Shown: in pieces, positions 27,319 to 35,039 of the stretch
How positions within the stretch are numbered: position 1 is the first letter of the stretch
Layout: the number at the start of each line of letters is the position of its first letter
Assembly (NCBI RefSeq): GCF_037940415.1
Contig: NZ_CP149798.1
Span: forward strand, 6,481,001-6,545,000
DNA length: 64,000 nt
Direction of reading: 5' to 3'
From: Streptomyces sp. f51
GTDB taxonomy: Bacteria; Actinomycetota; Actinomycetes; Streptomycetales; Streptomycetaceae
Made by a program: the position numbers and the translations under genes
Notes under the pieces: generated by a model
Database searches by the model: none
Seen by the model: only the letters and a program-made list of their open reading frames with translations
Told to the model about the DNA's origin: nothing

Positions 27319-28818
27319 TCAGCCCGAGTGGACCGAATCCGTGGCGACGATCTTCTTCCACGACGTGGGCCGGGTCACCGGGCCCTTCGCCGCCGCGGCG
27401 GGGGCGACTCCCGCGCTCCGGGCCGCGGGTGTCGCCGGCTTCGACGGCTGGAACAGCCAGGTGTCGAAGAGCGCCGAGAGCGGGACGCCCGACACCTGCT
27501 CGGCGTACTCCCGGAAGTCGGCCACCGAGGCGTTCCCGTACGGGTGCTCCTTGGGCCAGCCCTTCAGGATGGCGAAGAAGGCGTCGTCGCCGACCCGGTT
27601 GCGCAGTGCCTGCACCGCCAGCGCGCCCCGGTCGTAGACCGCGATGTCGAACTGGTTGTCGGGACCCGGGTCGCCGGGTGCCACCGTCCAGAAGGCGTCG
27701 TCCGCCGGGTGCGAGGCGTACACGTAGTCCGCGAGCTCCTGCGTCGTGCCCTCGCCCTCGTGCTCCGACCACAGCCACTGCGCGTAGCGCGCGAAGCCCT
27801 CGTTGATCCAGATGTCCTTCCAGCCCTTGAGCGAGACGTCGTCGCCGAACCACTGGTGCGCCAACTCATGTACCACGACGGAGGTGTTGGAGCCGTTCGC
27901 GAACTGGCGCGGGCTGTAGTACACCCGGGTCTGGGTCTCCAGCGCGTATCCGGTGGTGGTGTTGGGCACATAGCCGCCCGCGGAACTGAAGGGATACGGC
28001 CCGAAGTAGCCGCTCAGCCAGTCGACCAGCTCTCCGGTGCGCTCGACACTGGCGCGCGCCGCCCCGTCGTTGTCCCCGAGGTCCTTGCTGTAGGCGTTGA
28101 CGACCGGCACACCGCCCTCGGACGTGCCGGTCGTGATGTCGAACTTCCCCACCGCGAGCGTGGTCAGATACGTCGCCTGCGGCTTGTTGGAGCGCCAGTT
28201 GTAGCGGGTCCAGCCGAGCCGTGAACTCGTCGACTGGAGCGTGCCGTTGGAGATCGCCTGGGTGCCGTCCGGGACGGCCACCGACACGTCGTAGGTCGCC
28301 TTGTCGAGCGGGTGGTCGTTGCTCGGGTACCACCACCACGCCGACTCGGGCTCGTCCGCCGCGACCGCCCCGTCCGGGGTGCGGTGCCAGGTCGAGAAGC
28401 CGTACGCGCTCTTCGTGGACGGCACTCCGCTGTAGCGGACGACGACGGTGATCTGCGTGCCCTTGGCCAGCGGCCTGGCCGGCGTGATCTCCAGCTCGTG
28501 CTGGCCCGAGGTGGCGAACGACGCCTTCGCGCCGTTGACCCGCACCTCGCTCACATCGAGCAGAAAGTCCAGATCGAACCGGGACAGGTCCTGGGTGGTG
28601 GTCGCCAGCAGCGTGGCCGTCCCCTCGAGCTCGTCCGTCCGGGGCTGGTACGTGAGCCTCAGGTCGTAGTGCGAGACGTCGTATCCGCCGTTGCCGTAGG
28701 CCGGGTAGTAGGGGTCGCCGATGCCCGGTGCGCCCGGGGTGTAACTTGCCGCCGATGCCGGGATCGCCAGCAGCAGGGAGGCGGCGAGGGCGCCCGGGGC
28801 GATGAGTCTGCGGTGCAC
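27319..28818 (-). CDS. Secreted M1 family zinc metallopeptidase
   Basis: 499-aa extracellular aminopeptidase-like enzyme. Residues 1 to about 24 form a signal peptide (LIAPGALAASLLLAIPASAAS). The N-terminal beta domain includes YDVSHYDLRLTYQPRTDELEG, typical of M1 peptidases. The zinc site is HELAHQWFGDDV (HEXXH) with the third ligand in NEGFARYAQWLW. The exopeptidase GAMEN motif is not seen in usual form; the corresponding region reads GYVPNTTTGYALETQTRV. A Tyr active-site position fits AVYDRGALAVQAL. The start GTG 28818 has GGAG 6 nt upstream. Divergent from the S15-like peptidase. Confidence 0.88.
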   Translation of the reverse strand: MHRRLIAPGALAASLLLAIPASAASYTPGAPGIGDPYYPAYGNGGYDVSHYDLRLTYQPRTDELEGTATLLATTTQDLSRFDLDFLLDVSEVRVNGAKASFATSGQHELEITPARPLAKGTQITVVVRYSGVPSTKSAYGFSTWHRTPDGAVAADEPESAWWWYPSNDHPLDKATYDVSVAVPDGTQAISNGTLQSTSSRLGWTRYNWRSNKPQATYLTTLAVGKFDITTGTSEGGVPVVNAYSKDLGDNDGAARASVERTGELVDWLSGYFGPYPFSSAGGYVPNTTTGYALETQTRVYYSPRQFANGSNTSVVVHELAHQWFGDDVSLKGWKDIWINEGFARYAQWLWSEHEGEGTTQELADYVYASHPADDAFWTVAPGDPGPDNQFDIAVYDRGALAVQALRNRVGDDAFFAILKGWPKEHPYGNASVADFREYAEQVSGVPLSALFDTWLFQPSKPATPAARSAGVAPAAAAKGPVTRPTSWKKIVATDSVHSG

Positions 28819-29000
28819 GTCAAGCTCCAAGTCGTCGGGGCATGAAGTCGGTCCGGAGCCTATTCAGTCCCTGGGGCCCCGGTCATGTCCACGGCCACCC
28901 CCGTCACACGATCGCCATTCGGCCGACATGAGCCCTCCCGAACCGATGGTCCGTCAGACACCCTCTGTCGCAGCAGAGTTGACCGGGGTACGTTCCGCTC

Positions 29001-30959
29001 ATGCCGAAATCAGTGCGCCGCACGCGCTTCATGACCTGGAGACCGCTCGCGACGGCGGCCGTCGCCGCCCTGATGGCCGCCTTCCTCGTCCCGGCCGCCG
29101 CACACGGCGCCCCGAGGGAGAGCACCCCGGTCTACTCCTACGCGAACGCGATCCGTGAGTCCGTCTGGGTCGACACCGGTCTCGACGGTGACGGCGACGG
29201 GAAGCACGATCGTGTCGCCGTCGACATCGTCCGGCCCGCAGAACCCGCCCGCCAGGGACACAAGGTCCCGGTGATCATGGACGCCAGCCCCTACTACTCC
29301 TGCTGCGGACGGGGCAACGAGAGCCAGAAGAAGACGTACGACGCGAACGGCCACGTCGTGCAGATGCCGCTCTTCTACGACAACTACTTCGTGCCGCGCG
29401 GCTACGCCTTCGTCGGCGTCGACCTCGCCGGGACCAACCGCTCCGACGGCTGCGTCGACGTCGGCGGCCGCTCCGACATCCAGTCCGCCAAGGCGGTGAT
29501 CGACTGGCTCAACGGCCGTGCCAGGGGCTACACCACCCGTACCGGCACGGCCACGGCGAGGGCCACCTGGACCAACGGCAGGACCGGGATGATCGGCAAG
29601 AGCTGGGACGGCACCATCGCCAACGGCGTCGCCGCCACCGGCGTCAGGGGCCTGAAGACCATCGTGCCGATCAGCGCCATCTCCTCCTGGTACGACTACT
29701 ACTTCGCCAAGGGCGCCCCGCTCTACGACTCGGGACCCGACTGGCTGTCCGGTTACGTCGACAGTCCCGACGCCACCGCCAAGTGCGCGTCCGTGCAGCG
29801 GAAGCTGGTGGACGGGGCGCCGCGCACCGGCGACTGGACCCCGCTGTGGACCGAGCGCGACTACGTCAAGGACGCCGCGAAGGTGAAGGCCAGCGTCTTC
29901 CTCGTCCACGGCATGCAGGACCTGAACGTCCGGACCAAGAACTTCGGCCAGTGGTGGGACGCCCTCGCCCGGCACGGTGTCGAGCGCAAGATCTGGCTCT
30001 CCCAGACCGGCCACGTCGACCCCTTCGACTTCCGCCGTGCCGCCTGGGTCGACACCCTGCACCGCTGGTTCGACCACGAACTCCTCGGCTACGACAACGG
30101 AGTCGACCGCGAGCCGATGGCGGACATCGAACGCCACCCCGACCAGTGGACCACCTCCGCCGTCTGGCCGCCCCGCACCACGAGCGCCACGACCCTGCGC
30201 CCGGGCGCGGGCGCGCAGCCGGGAGTCGGCACCCTCGGGCTCGCCCGCCGCTCCGGGACCGAGACGTTCACCGACGACCCGACGCGCAGCGAGACCGACT
30301 GGGCCGCGCACATCGACCAGGCCACCGCGGACAAGGCCGGATTCACCACCGGGCCGCTGACGCACGACCTGCGGCTCTCCGGCTCCTCCCGGGTGACCGT
30401 CACGGCCACCCCCACCACCGCGACCGCCCACCTCTCGGCGGTACTGGTCGACCTCGGCCCGGACACGATCCGCGACTACGCCGGCTCCGGTGAGGGGATC
30501 GACACCCTCACCGGCCGTACCTGCTGGGGCGCGAGCACGGCGGGCGACAGCTCCTGCTACAAGGCGACCGAGGCCGCCAGGACCGGCGTCGACTACACGG
30601 TCGTCAGCCGCGGCTGGGCCGACCTCGGGAACTACGCCTCGGACAAGGGCGTCGCGCTCACCCCGGGGAAGGCGTACACCATCACGCTGGACCTGGCGGC
30701 CACGGACCACGTCGTCCCGAAGGGGCACCGGCTCGCGCTGATCGTCGCGGGCACCGACAAGGACCTCATCGATCCGCCCGCCGACACCCCGACGCTCACC
30801 CTCGACCTGTCCCGCACCTCGGCCCGGGTACCCCTGGTGGGCGGAGCGGACGCGTTCGAACGGGCCACCAAGGGGGCCGCGCCGGCCCCGGCCGCGTCCG
30901 TCCTCGACGGTGTACGCGCCCCGCGCACCGCGCTCCGCGTCCCGGGGGAGGCCCACTGA
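29001..30959 (+). CDS. Secreted Xaa-Pro dipeptidyl-peptidase (CocE/NonD, S15)
   Basis: 652-aa exported alpha/beta hydrolase. Residues 1-37 form a signal peptide (basic start, LATAAVAALMAAFLVPAAAHG). The hydrolase core has MDASPYYSCCGRG, FVGVDLAGTNRSDGC, the Ser nucleophile in GMIGKSWDGTIANG, the likely Asp in LVHGMQDLNVRTKN, and the His in SQTGHVDPFD. The C-terminal 200 residues form the jelly-roll domain of X-Pro dipeptidyl-peptidases. It releases X-Pro dipeptides from peptides, which would complement the divergent M1 enzyme in using extracellular protein. TACGTT lies 6 nt before ATG, with no ribosome site (leaderless pattern). Confidence 0.9.
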   Translation: MPKSVRRTRFMTWRPLATAAVAALMAAFLVPAAAHGAPRESTPVYSYANAIRESVWVDTGLDGDGDGKHDRVAVDIVRPAEPARQGHKVPVIMDASPYYSCCGRGNESQKKTYDANGHVVQMPLFYDNYFVPRGYAFVGVDLAGTNRSDGCVDVGGRSDIQSAKAVIDWLNGRARGYTTRTGTATARATWTNGRTGMIGKSWDGTIANGVAATGVRGLKTIVPISAISSWYDYYFAKGAPLYDSGPDWLSGYVDSPDATAKCASVQRKLVDGAPRTGDWTPLWTERDYVKDAAKVKASVFLVHGMQDLNVRTKNFGQWWDALARHGVERKIWLSQTGHVDPFDFRRAAWVDTLHRWFDHELLGYDNGVDREPMADIERHPDQWTTSAVWPPRTTSATTLRPGAGAQPGVGTLGLARRSGTETFTDDPTRSETDWAAHIDQATADKAGFTTGPLTHDLRLSGSSRVTVTATPTTATAHLSAVLVDLGPDTIRDYAGSGEGIDTLTGRTCWGASTAGDSSCYKATEAARTGVDYTVVSRGWADLGNYASDKGVALTPGKAYTITLDLAATDHVVPKGHRLALIVAGTDKDLIDPPADTPTLTLDLSRTSARVPLVGGADAFERATKGAAPAPAASVLDGVRAPRTALRVPGEAH

Positions 30960-31041
30960 TCCACCGCCCGGCTCATCCGCCGACGGGTTGACCGGCTGAC
31001 GGGCCGGTCAACCGGGCGGCCGCGTACCGCGGTGCAGAGGT

Positions 31042-31073
31042 GAGGCGGCCGGACCCCCGAGTCCGGCCGCCTC
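31042..31073. terminator. Terminator after the S15 peptidase gene
   Basis: Perfect 13-bp stem GAGGCGGCCGGAC / GTCCGGCCGCCTC with loop CCCCGA. Placed between convergent genes, it can serve both. Confidence 0.75.
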
Positions 31074-31224
31074 ACGCGCCGGACCCCCGAGTCCGGCCGC
31101 CTCACGCGCCGATGCCCCGAGTCCGGCCGCCTCACGCGTCCATGCCCGCGCGTCCGCTCGGCTCACGCGTCCATGCCCACGCGTCCGCTCGGCTCACGCG
31201 TCCATGCCCGCGCGTCCGGCCGTC
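31072..31224. repeat. Five tandem 30-31-bp repeats
   Basis: Units start at 31072, 31102, 31132, 31163 and 31194, each beginning TCACGCG, with GAGTCCGGCCGCC or CGTCCG(C/G)(T/C)CG(G/T)C endings. The first two units repeat the right arm of the terminator at 31042-31073. The stop codon of the amino-acid oxidase gene at 31225 looks like the start of a sixth unit, so the array appears to have grown by slippage over the shared terminator. Confidence 0.75.
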
Positions 31225-32181
31225 TCACGCACCCGTCCCGACCAGCTCCGCCGCCACCCGCGCGCACCCCCACGCCACGGTCACCCCGGCACCCCCGTGC
31301 CCGTAGTTGTGCACCAGCACCCGCCCGTCCGGCCGGACCTCGCGTTCCAGCCGGACCGCCTCGCGCACCGGCCGCAGCCCCACCCGGTGACCGAGCACCC
31401 GCGCTCCGGCGACCTCCGGGCGCAGCGCCGCGCACTGCTCGACGATGCGCGCCGCCACCTCGGGGTCGGGGACCAGGGACCAGTCGTCCTCGTCCGTGGT
31501 GCCGCCGAGGATCACCCGGTCGGGCTGCGGGAAGACGTACGTCGTCGTCCCGTCCACGGCGTCCTTCGAGACGACCCACTCACGGATCCCGGGGTTCTCG
31601 ACGATCACGAGCTGCCCGCGCACGGGCCGTACCGCGGCATCCGGGACGAGTTCGCGGGCACCGAGGCCCGAGCAGTTCACGACGACCGGCGCGTCGAGTT
31701 CCGCGAGGTCGGTCACCGTACGTTCCTCGACCGTGCCGCCCGCCCGCAGCAACCGCTCCCGCAGATGGCGCAGATGCACGGGCATGTCGATCAACGGCAG
31801 CCGCGCCCGCAACGCGGGCCCCGGGTACTCCTCGGCTCTCGCCGCGCGCAGCCCCGGCACCCGGGCCGCCCACGATCCCAGCTCGTCCAGTCCCGTCTCG
31901 CCCATGACCCCCTCGACCAGGCGTACGCCACTGTCCTCGGGCCGCGCCGCCAACTCCTCGTACACGCCGAGCGAATCGAGCGCCCACTCACGGGCCGACG
32001 CCTCCGGCGCGATGCGGTACGGCCACCACAGGGCCCCCGCAACAGCCGAGGTGGTCCGCTCGGAGTGCTCCCGCGCCCACACCCCGACCCGTCGGCCGGC
32101 CTCCGCCAGCACCAGGGCCGTCGTCAGGCCGACGACACCCGCGCCGACCACGATCACTTCACCGCTCCCGGGGTTCTCCAT
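31225..32181 (-). CDS. D-amino-acid oxidase family FAD-dependent oxidoreductase
   Basis: 318-aa flavoenzyme matching eukaryote-type D-amino-acid oxidase in length and motifs. FAD-binding VIVVGAGVVGLTTALVLAEAG is near residues 9-29. AGALWWPYRI follows (the conserved G-x-x-W-x-P segment), then PVVVNCSGLGARELV, RPVRGQLVIVENPG and the C-terminal VHNYGHGGAGVTVAWGCA, which closes over FAD. It oxidises D-amino acids (possibly from peptidoglycan) to keto acids with peroxide release; exact specificity unknown. The start ATG 32181 lies 6 nt behind TAGCGT (minus strand, 32188-32193), so it is probably leaderless. Confidence 0.88.
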   Translation of the reverse strand: MENPGSGEVIVVGAGVVGLTTALVLAEAGRRVGVWAREHSERTTSAVAGALWWPYRIAPEASAREWALDSLGVYEELAARPEDSGVRLVEGVMGETGLDELGSWAARVPGLRAARAEEYPGPALRARLPLIDMPVHLRHLRERLLRAGGTVEERTVTDLAELDAPVVVNCSGLGARELVPDAAVRPVRGQLVIVENPGIREWVVSKDAVDGTTTYVFPQPDRVILGGTTDEDDWSLVPDPEVAARIVEQCAALRPEVAGARVLGHRVGLRPVREAVRLEREVRPDGRVLVHNYGHGGAGVTVAWGCARVAAELVGTGA

Positions 32182-32247
32182 GCCGGGACGCTAGCGGAAG
32201 TCGCCGGAACATGGTCTCGTCACTCTCCGTCCGGGAATACTCACAGC

Positions 32248-33288
32248 ATGTCCTCCGAGTACGCCACATTCGGCCTGGCACCGGCGATGCGTGCCGGTGG
32301 AGTCCTCACCGACGGTGACTGTCAAGTCCACCGGGACTTCGTCGACTTCGTCGTCGACGGACGCCCGCTGCTCTTCCGGCTCTCCGACCTCGACGCCGTC
32401 TCCCCGCTCGCCTCCGACGTACCCCCTGCGATCTTCACCGCCCAGGTGCGCGGTCTGCTCCTGGAGGCCGACGCGCCGCTCGCCGGGGGCAGACACGTCA
32501 TCTACGGCTGCCCCGAGTGCGAGAGCATCGAGTGCGGTGCCGTGACCGCGCTCATCGAGCGGGACGGCGACGACTACGTCTGGCGGGACTTCGCCTGGCA
32601 GACCGGCGAGCGGCCCGACCTGGAACTCAACGGCTACCACGGCATGGGGCCGTTCCGCTTCCGCGGACCCGAGTACCGCGGCGCGCTGTCCTCCCTGCTC
32701 GACGCCGACGCGGGTGCCCGCCGCCGTGTGCTGCTGATCGGCGCCCGGGGCTCCTCGCTCGCGAAGCCGGCCGCCGCCCTGCGGGCCATCGGCATCGGCG
32801 CGGACATCGCCCGCGACACCGCCGGGGTGCCCCCGGACGAACTGCGTTCCTACGGCGCGGTGTTGTTCGGCCGGGCCGTCCCCGAGGCGGCACGAGCCGC
32901 CGTACGCGCGTCGTTCCGCGGCGCGGGCGTCGAGGTCGCCCAGGTCGAGGGCCTCGCCCCGATCGTTCCGCTGCTGGTCGCCCAGATCGAGCACGCCCTG
33001 GACCGCAGCCCGGTGGAACTGCGCCGGCTCACCCGGCTGGTCGCCGCCGACGACGAGGCCGGGGTCGAGGTCACCTCCACCTGCCGGGTCCGGCTGACCG
33101 CGTACCGCCGCGACCGCCTCGCGCGCACCCACGCGCACGACGTCTTCGACGGCGTCCTGCCGACCGGCCACCACCGGATCCCGCTCCAGGCCGGAGCCGT
33201 CAGGGGAACATCGTTCGTCGTGGCCCGGACGTCGGGAGGCGTCCTGGTGGAACCGGTCACCCACGGGGGCCGCCGGGATCGGCGGTGA
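32248..33288 (+). CDS. Uncharacterised actinobacterial protein with CPECESIECG motif
   Basis: 346-aa protein that I cannot assign. The N-terminal half has mixed alpha/beta sequence with a cysteine group, YGCPECESIECGAVTALIER, and a WRDFAWQTG segment. The middle reads RRVLLIGARGSSLAKPAAALRAIG, then SYGAVLFGRAVPEAARAAV, reminiscent of a Rossmann-type nucleotide-binding half, but the glycine pattern is not canonical. The end is Arg/Gly-rich. No signal peptide. ATG 32248 is the first start in frame after the divergent oxidase gene. It lies 36 nt upstream of an ABC-F gene, which has its own -10-like sequence. Confidence 0.65.
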   Translation: MSSEYATFGLAPAMRAGGVLTDGDCQVHRDFVDFVVDGRPLLFRLSDLDAVSPLASDVPPAIFTAQVRGLLLEADAPLAGGRHVIYGCPECESIECGAVTALIERDGDDYVWRDFAWQTGERPDLELNGYHGMGPFRFRGPEYRGALSSLLDADAGARRRVLLIGARGSSLAKPAAALRAIGIGADIARDTAGVPPDELRSYGAVLFGRAVPEAARAAVRASFRGAGVEVAQVEGLAPIVPLLVAQIEHALDRSPVELRRLTRLVAADDEAGVEVTSTCRVRLTAYRRDRLARTHAHDVFDGVLPTGHHRIPLQAGAVRGTSFVVARTSGGVLVEPVTHGGRRDRR

Positions 33289-33324
33289 AGGGCGCGGCGG
33301 CGGGCCGTTAAAATCGGCTCCCTG

Positions 33325-34965
33325 ATGACTGCCACCCTCGTCGCCAAGAACCTCACCGCCGGACACGGCGACCGCGCTCTGTTCGCCGGACTCGACCTCG
33401 TCGTCGCGCCCGGCGACGTGATCGGGCTCGTCGGCGCCAACGGCGCGGGCAAGTCCACGCTGCTGCGGCTGCTCGCCGGCCTCCTCGCCCCGGAACAGGG
33501 CGAGCTGCGGCTCTCCCCGCCCTCCGCGACCGTCGGGCACCTGCCCCAGGAGCCGGAGCGCCGGGAGGGCGAGACCGTACGGGACTTCCTCGCCCGCAGG
33601 ACCGGCGTCGACGAGGCCCAGCGGGTGATGGACGCGGCGACGCAGGCGCTCGTCGACGGGGCGCCCGGCGCGGACGACGCGTACGCGAACAGCCTGGAGC
33701 GCTGGCTCGACCTCGGCGGCGCCGACCTGGACGAGCGGGCCGAGGAGGTCGCCGACTCCCTGGGGCTCGGCGTCGGTCTCGACCAGCCGATGACGTCCCT
33801 GTCCGGCGGCCAGGCGGCCCGCGCCGGACTCGCCTCCCTGCTGCTCTCCCGCTACGACGTCTTCCTCCTCGACGAGCCCACCAACGACCTCGACCTGGAC
33901 GGCCTGGAGCGCCTGGAGCGTTTCGTCTCCGGTCTGCGGGCCGGCACCGTCGTCGTCAGCCACGACCGCGAGTTCCTGACCCGCACGGTCACCAAGGTCC
34001 TCGAACTCGACCTGGTCCAGCAGCAGATCACGCTCTACGGCGGCGGTTACGAGGCGTATCTCGAAGAGCGCGACACCGCCCGCCGGCACGCCCGCGAGGA
34101 CTTCGAGGAGTACGCCGACAAGCGCTCCGCCCTCGAAGGCCGGGCCCAGATGCAGCGGGGCTGGATGGACAAGGGCGTCAAGAACGCCCGGCGCAAGGCG
34201 GGCAACGACAACGACAAGATCGGCCGCAAGTTCCGCAGCGAGGCCAGCGAGAAGCAGGCCGCGAAGGCCCGGCAGACGCAGCGCATGATCGAGCGGCTGG
34301 ACGTCGTCGAGGAGCCCCGCAAGGAGTGGGAGCTGCGCATGGAGATCGCGGCGGCCCCGCGGTCGGGCGCGGTCGTCGCCACCTTGCGGGACGCCGAGGT
34401 ACGGCGCGGGGACTTCACCTTCGGCCCGGCGACCCTCCAGATCGACTGGGCCGACCGGGTGGCCGTCACCGGCGCGAACGGCGCGGGCAAGTCGACCCTG
34501 CTGGGCGCGCTGCTCGGCCGGGTGCCGCTGACCTCGGGCCACGCCACGCTCGGCTCCGGCGTGGTCGTCGGCGAGGTGGACCAGGCCCGCAAGCTCTTCC
34601 ACGGCTCCGAGTCCCTGCTGGACGCGTTCGGCGCGGCCGTACCGGACACGGAACCCGCCGAAGTCCGCACCCTGCTGGCCAAGTTCGGCCTGAAGGCGGA
34701 GCACGTCCTGCGCCCCGCGGCCACGCTGTCCCCGGGCGAGCGGACGCGCTCCGCGCTGGCACTGCTCCAGGGCCGTGGCGTCAACCTGCTGGTCCTCGAC
34801 GAGCCCACGAACCACCTGGACCTGCCGGCCATCGAGCAGCTGGAAGCCGCGCTGGACACCTACGAGGGCACGCTCCTGCTGGTCACCCACGACCGCCGCA
34901 TGCTGGACGCCGTGCGCACGACCCGCCGCCTGGAAGTGGCGGACGGCAAGGTCACCGAACGCTGA
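33325..34965 (+). CDS. ABC-F family ATPase, complete
   Basis: 546-aa ribosome-associated ABC-F protein. Domain 1: GLVGANGAGKSTLLRLLAG, signature LSGGQAARAGLASLLL, Walker B VFLLDEPTNDLD. A linker of about 75 residues rich in charged amino acids follows (RSALEGRAQMQRG to KARQTQRMIERLD). Domain 2: VTGANGAGKSTLLGAL, signature LSPGERTRSALALLQG (Pro instead of Gly at the third position), Walker B LLVLDEPTNHLD. It belongs to the same family as the truncated gene at 1-1155. Translation factor versus resistance role is open. ATG 33325 follows TAAAAT (33309-33314) by 10 nt, with little room for a ribosome site. A 50-bp palindrome follows the gene. Confidence 0.92.
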   Translation: MTATLVAKNLTAGHGDRALFAGLDLVVAPGDVIGLVGANGAGKSTLLRLLAGLLAPEQGELRLSPPSATVGHLPQEPERREGETVRDFLARRTGVDEAQRVMDAATQALVDGAPGADDAYANSLERWLDLGGADLDERAEEVADSLGLGVGLDQPMTSLSGGQAARAGLASLLLSRYDVFLLDEPTNDLDLDGLERLERFVSGLRAGTVVVSHDREFLTRTVTKVLELDLVQQQITLYGGGYEAYLEERDTARRHAREDFEEYADKRSALEGRAQMQRGWMDKGVKNARRKAGNDNDKIGRKFRSEASEKQAAKARQTQRMIERLDVVEEPRKEWELRMEIAAAPRSGAVVATLRDAEVRRGDFTFGPATLQIDWADRVAVTGANGAGKSTLLGALLGRVPLTSGHATLGSGVVVGEVDQARKLFHGSESLLDAFGAAVPDTEPAEVRTLLAKFGLKAEHVLRPAATLSPGERTRSALALLQGRGVNLLVLDEPTNHLDLPAIEQLEAALDTYEGTLLLVTHDRRMLDAVRTTRRLEVADGKVTER

Positions 34966-34978
34966 GCCCCGCTGCCGC

Positions 34979-35028
34979 CGTACGGGAAGGGGGCGACCGC
35001 CGATCGGCGGTCGCCCCCTTCCCGTACG
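34979..35028. terminator. Perfect 50-bp palindrome, bidirectional terminator
   Basis: Twenty-five perfect base pairs without loop, arms CGTACGGGAAGGGGGCGACC... and complement, centred on CGATCG, between the convergent ABC-F and tex genes. By position it ends both transcripts. Such an uninterrupted palindrome could also extrude as a cruciform. Confidence 0.85.
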
Positions 35029-35039
35029 TCAGGCCGGTG

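Noticed and set aside
31072-31224. Regular 30-31-bp repeats considered as a CRISPR array
   Set aside because: Units are directly adjacent with no unique spacers, and no cas genes are near.
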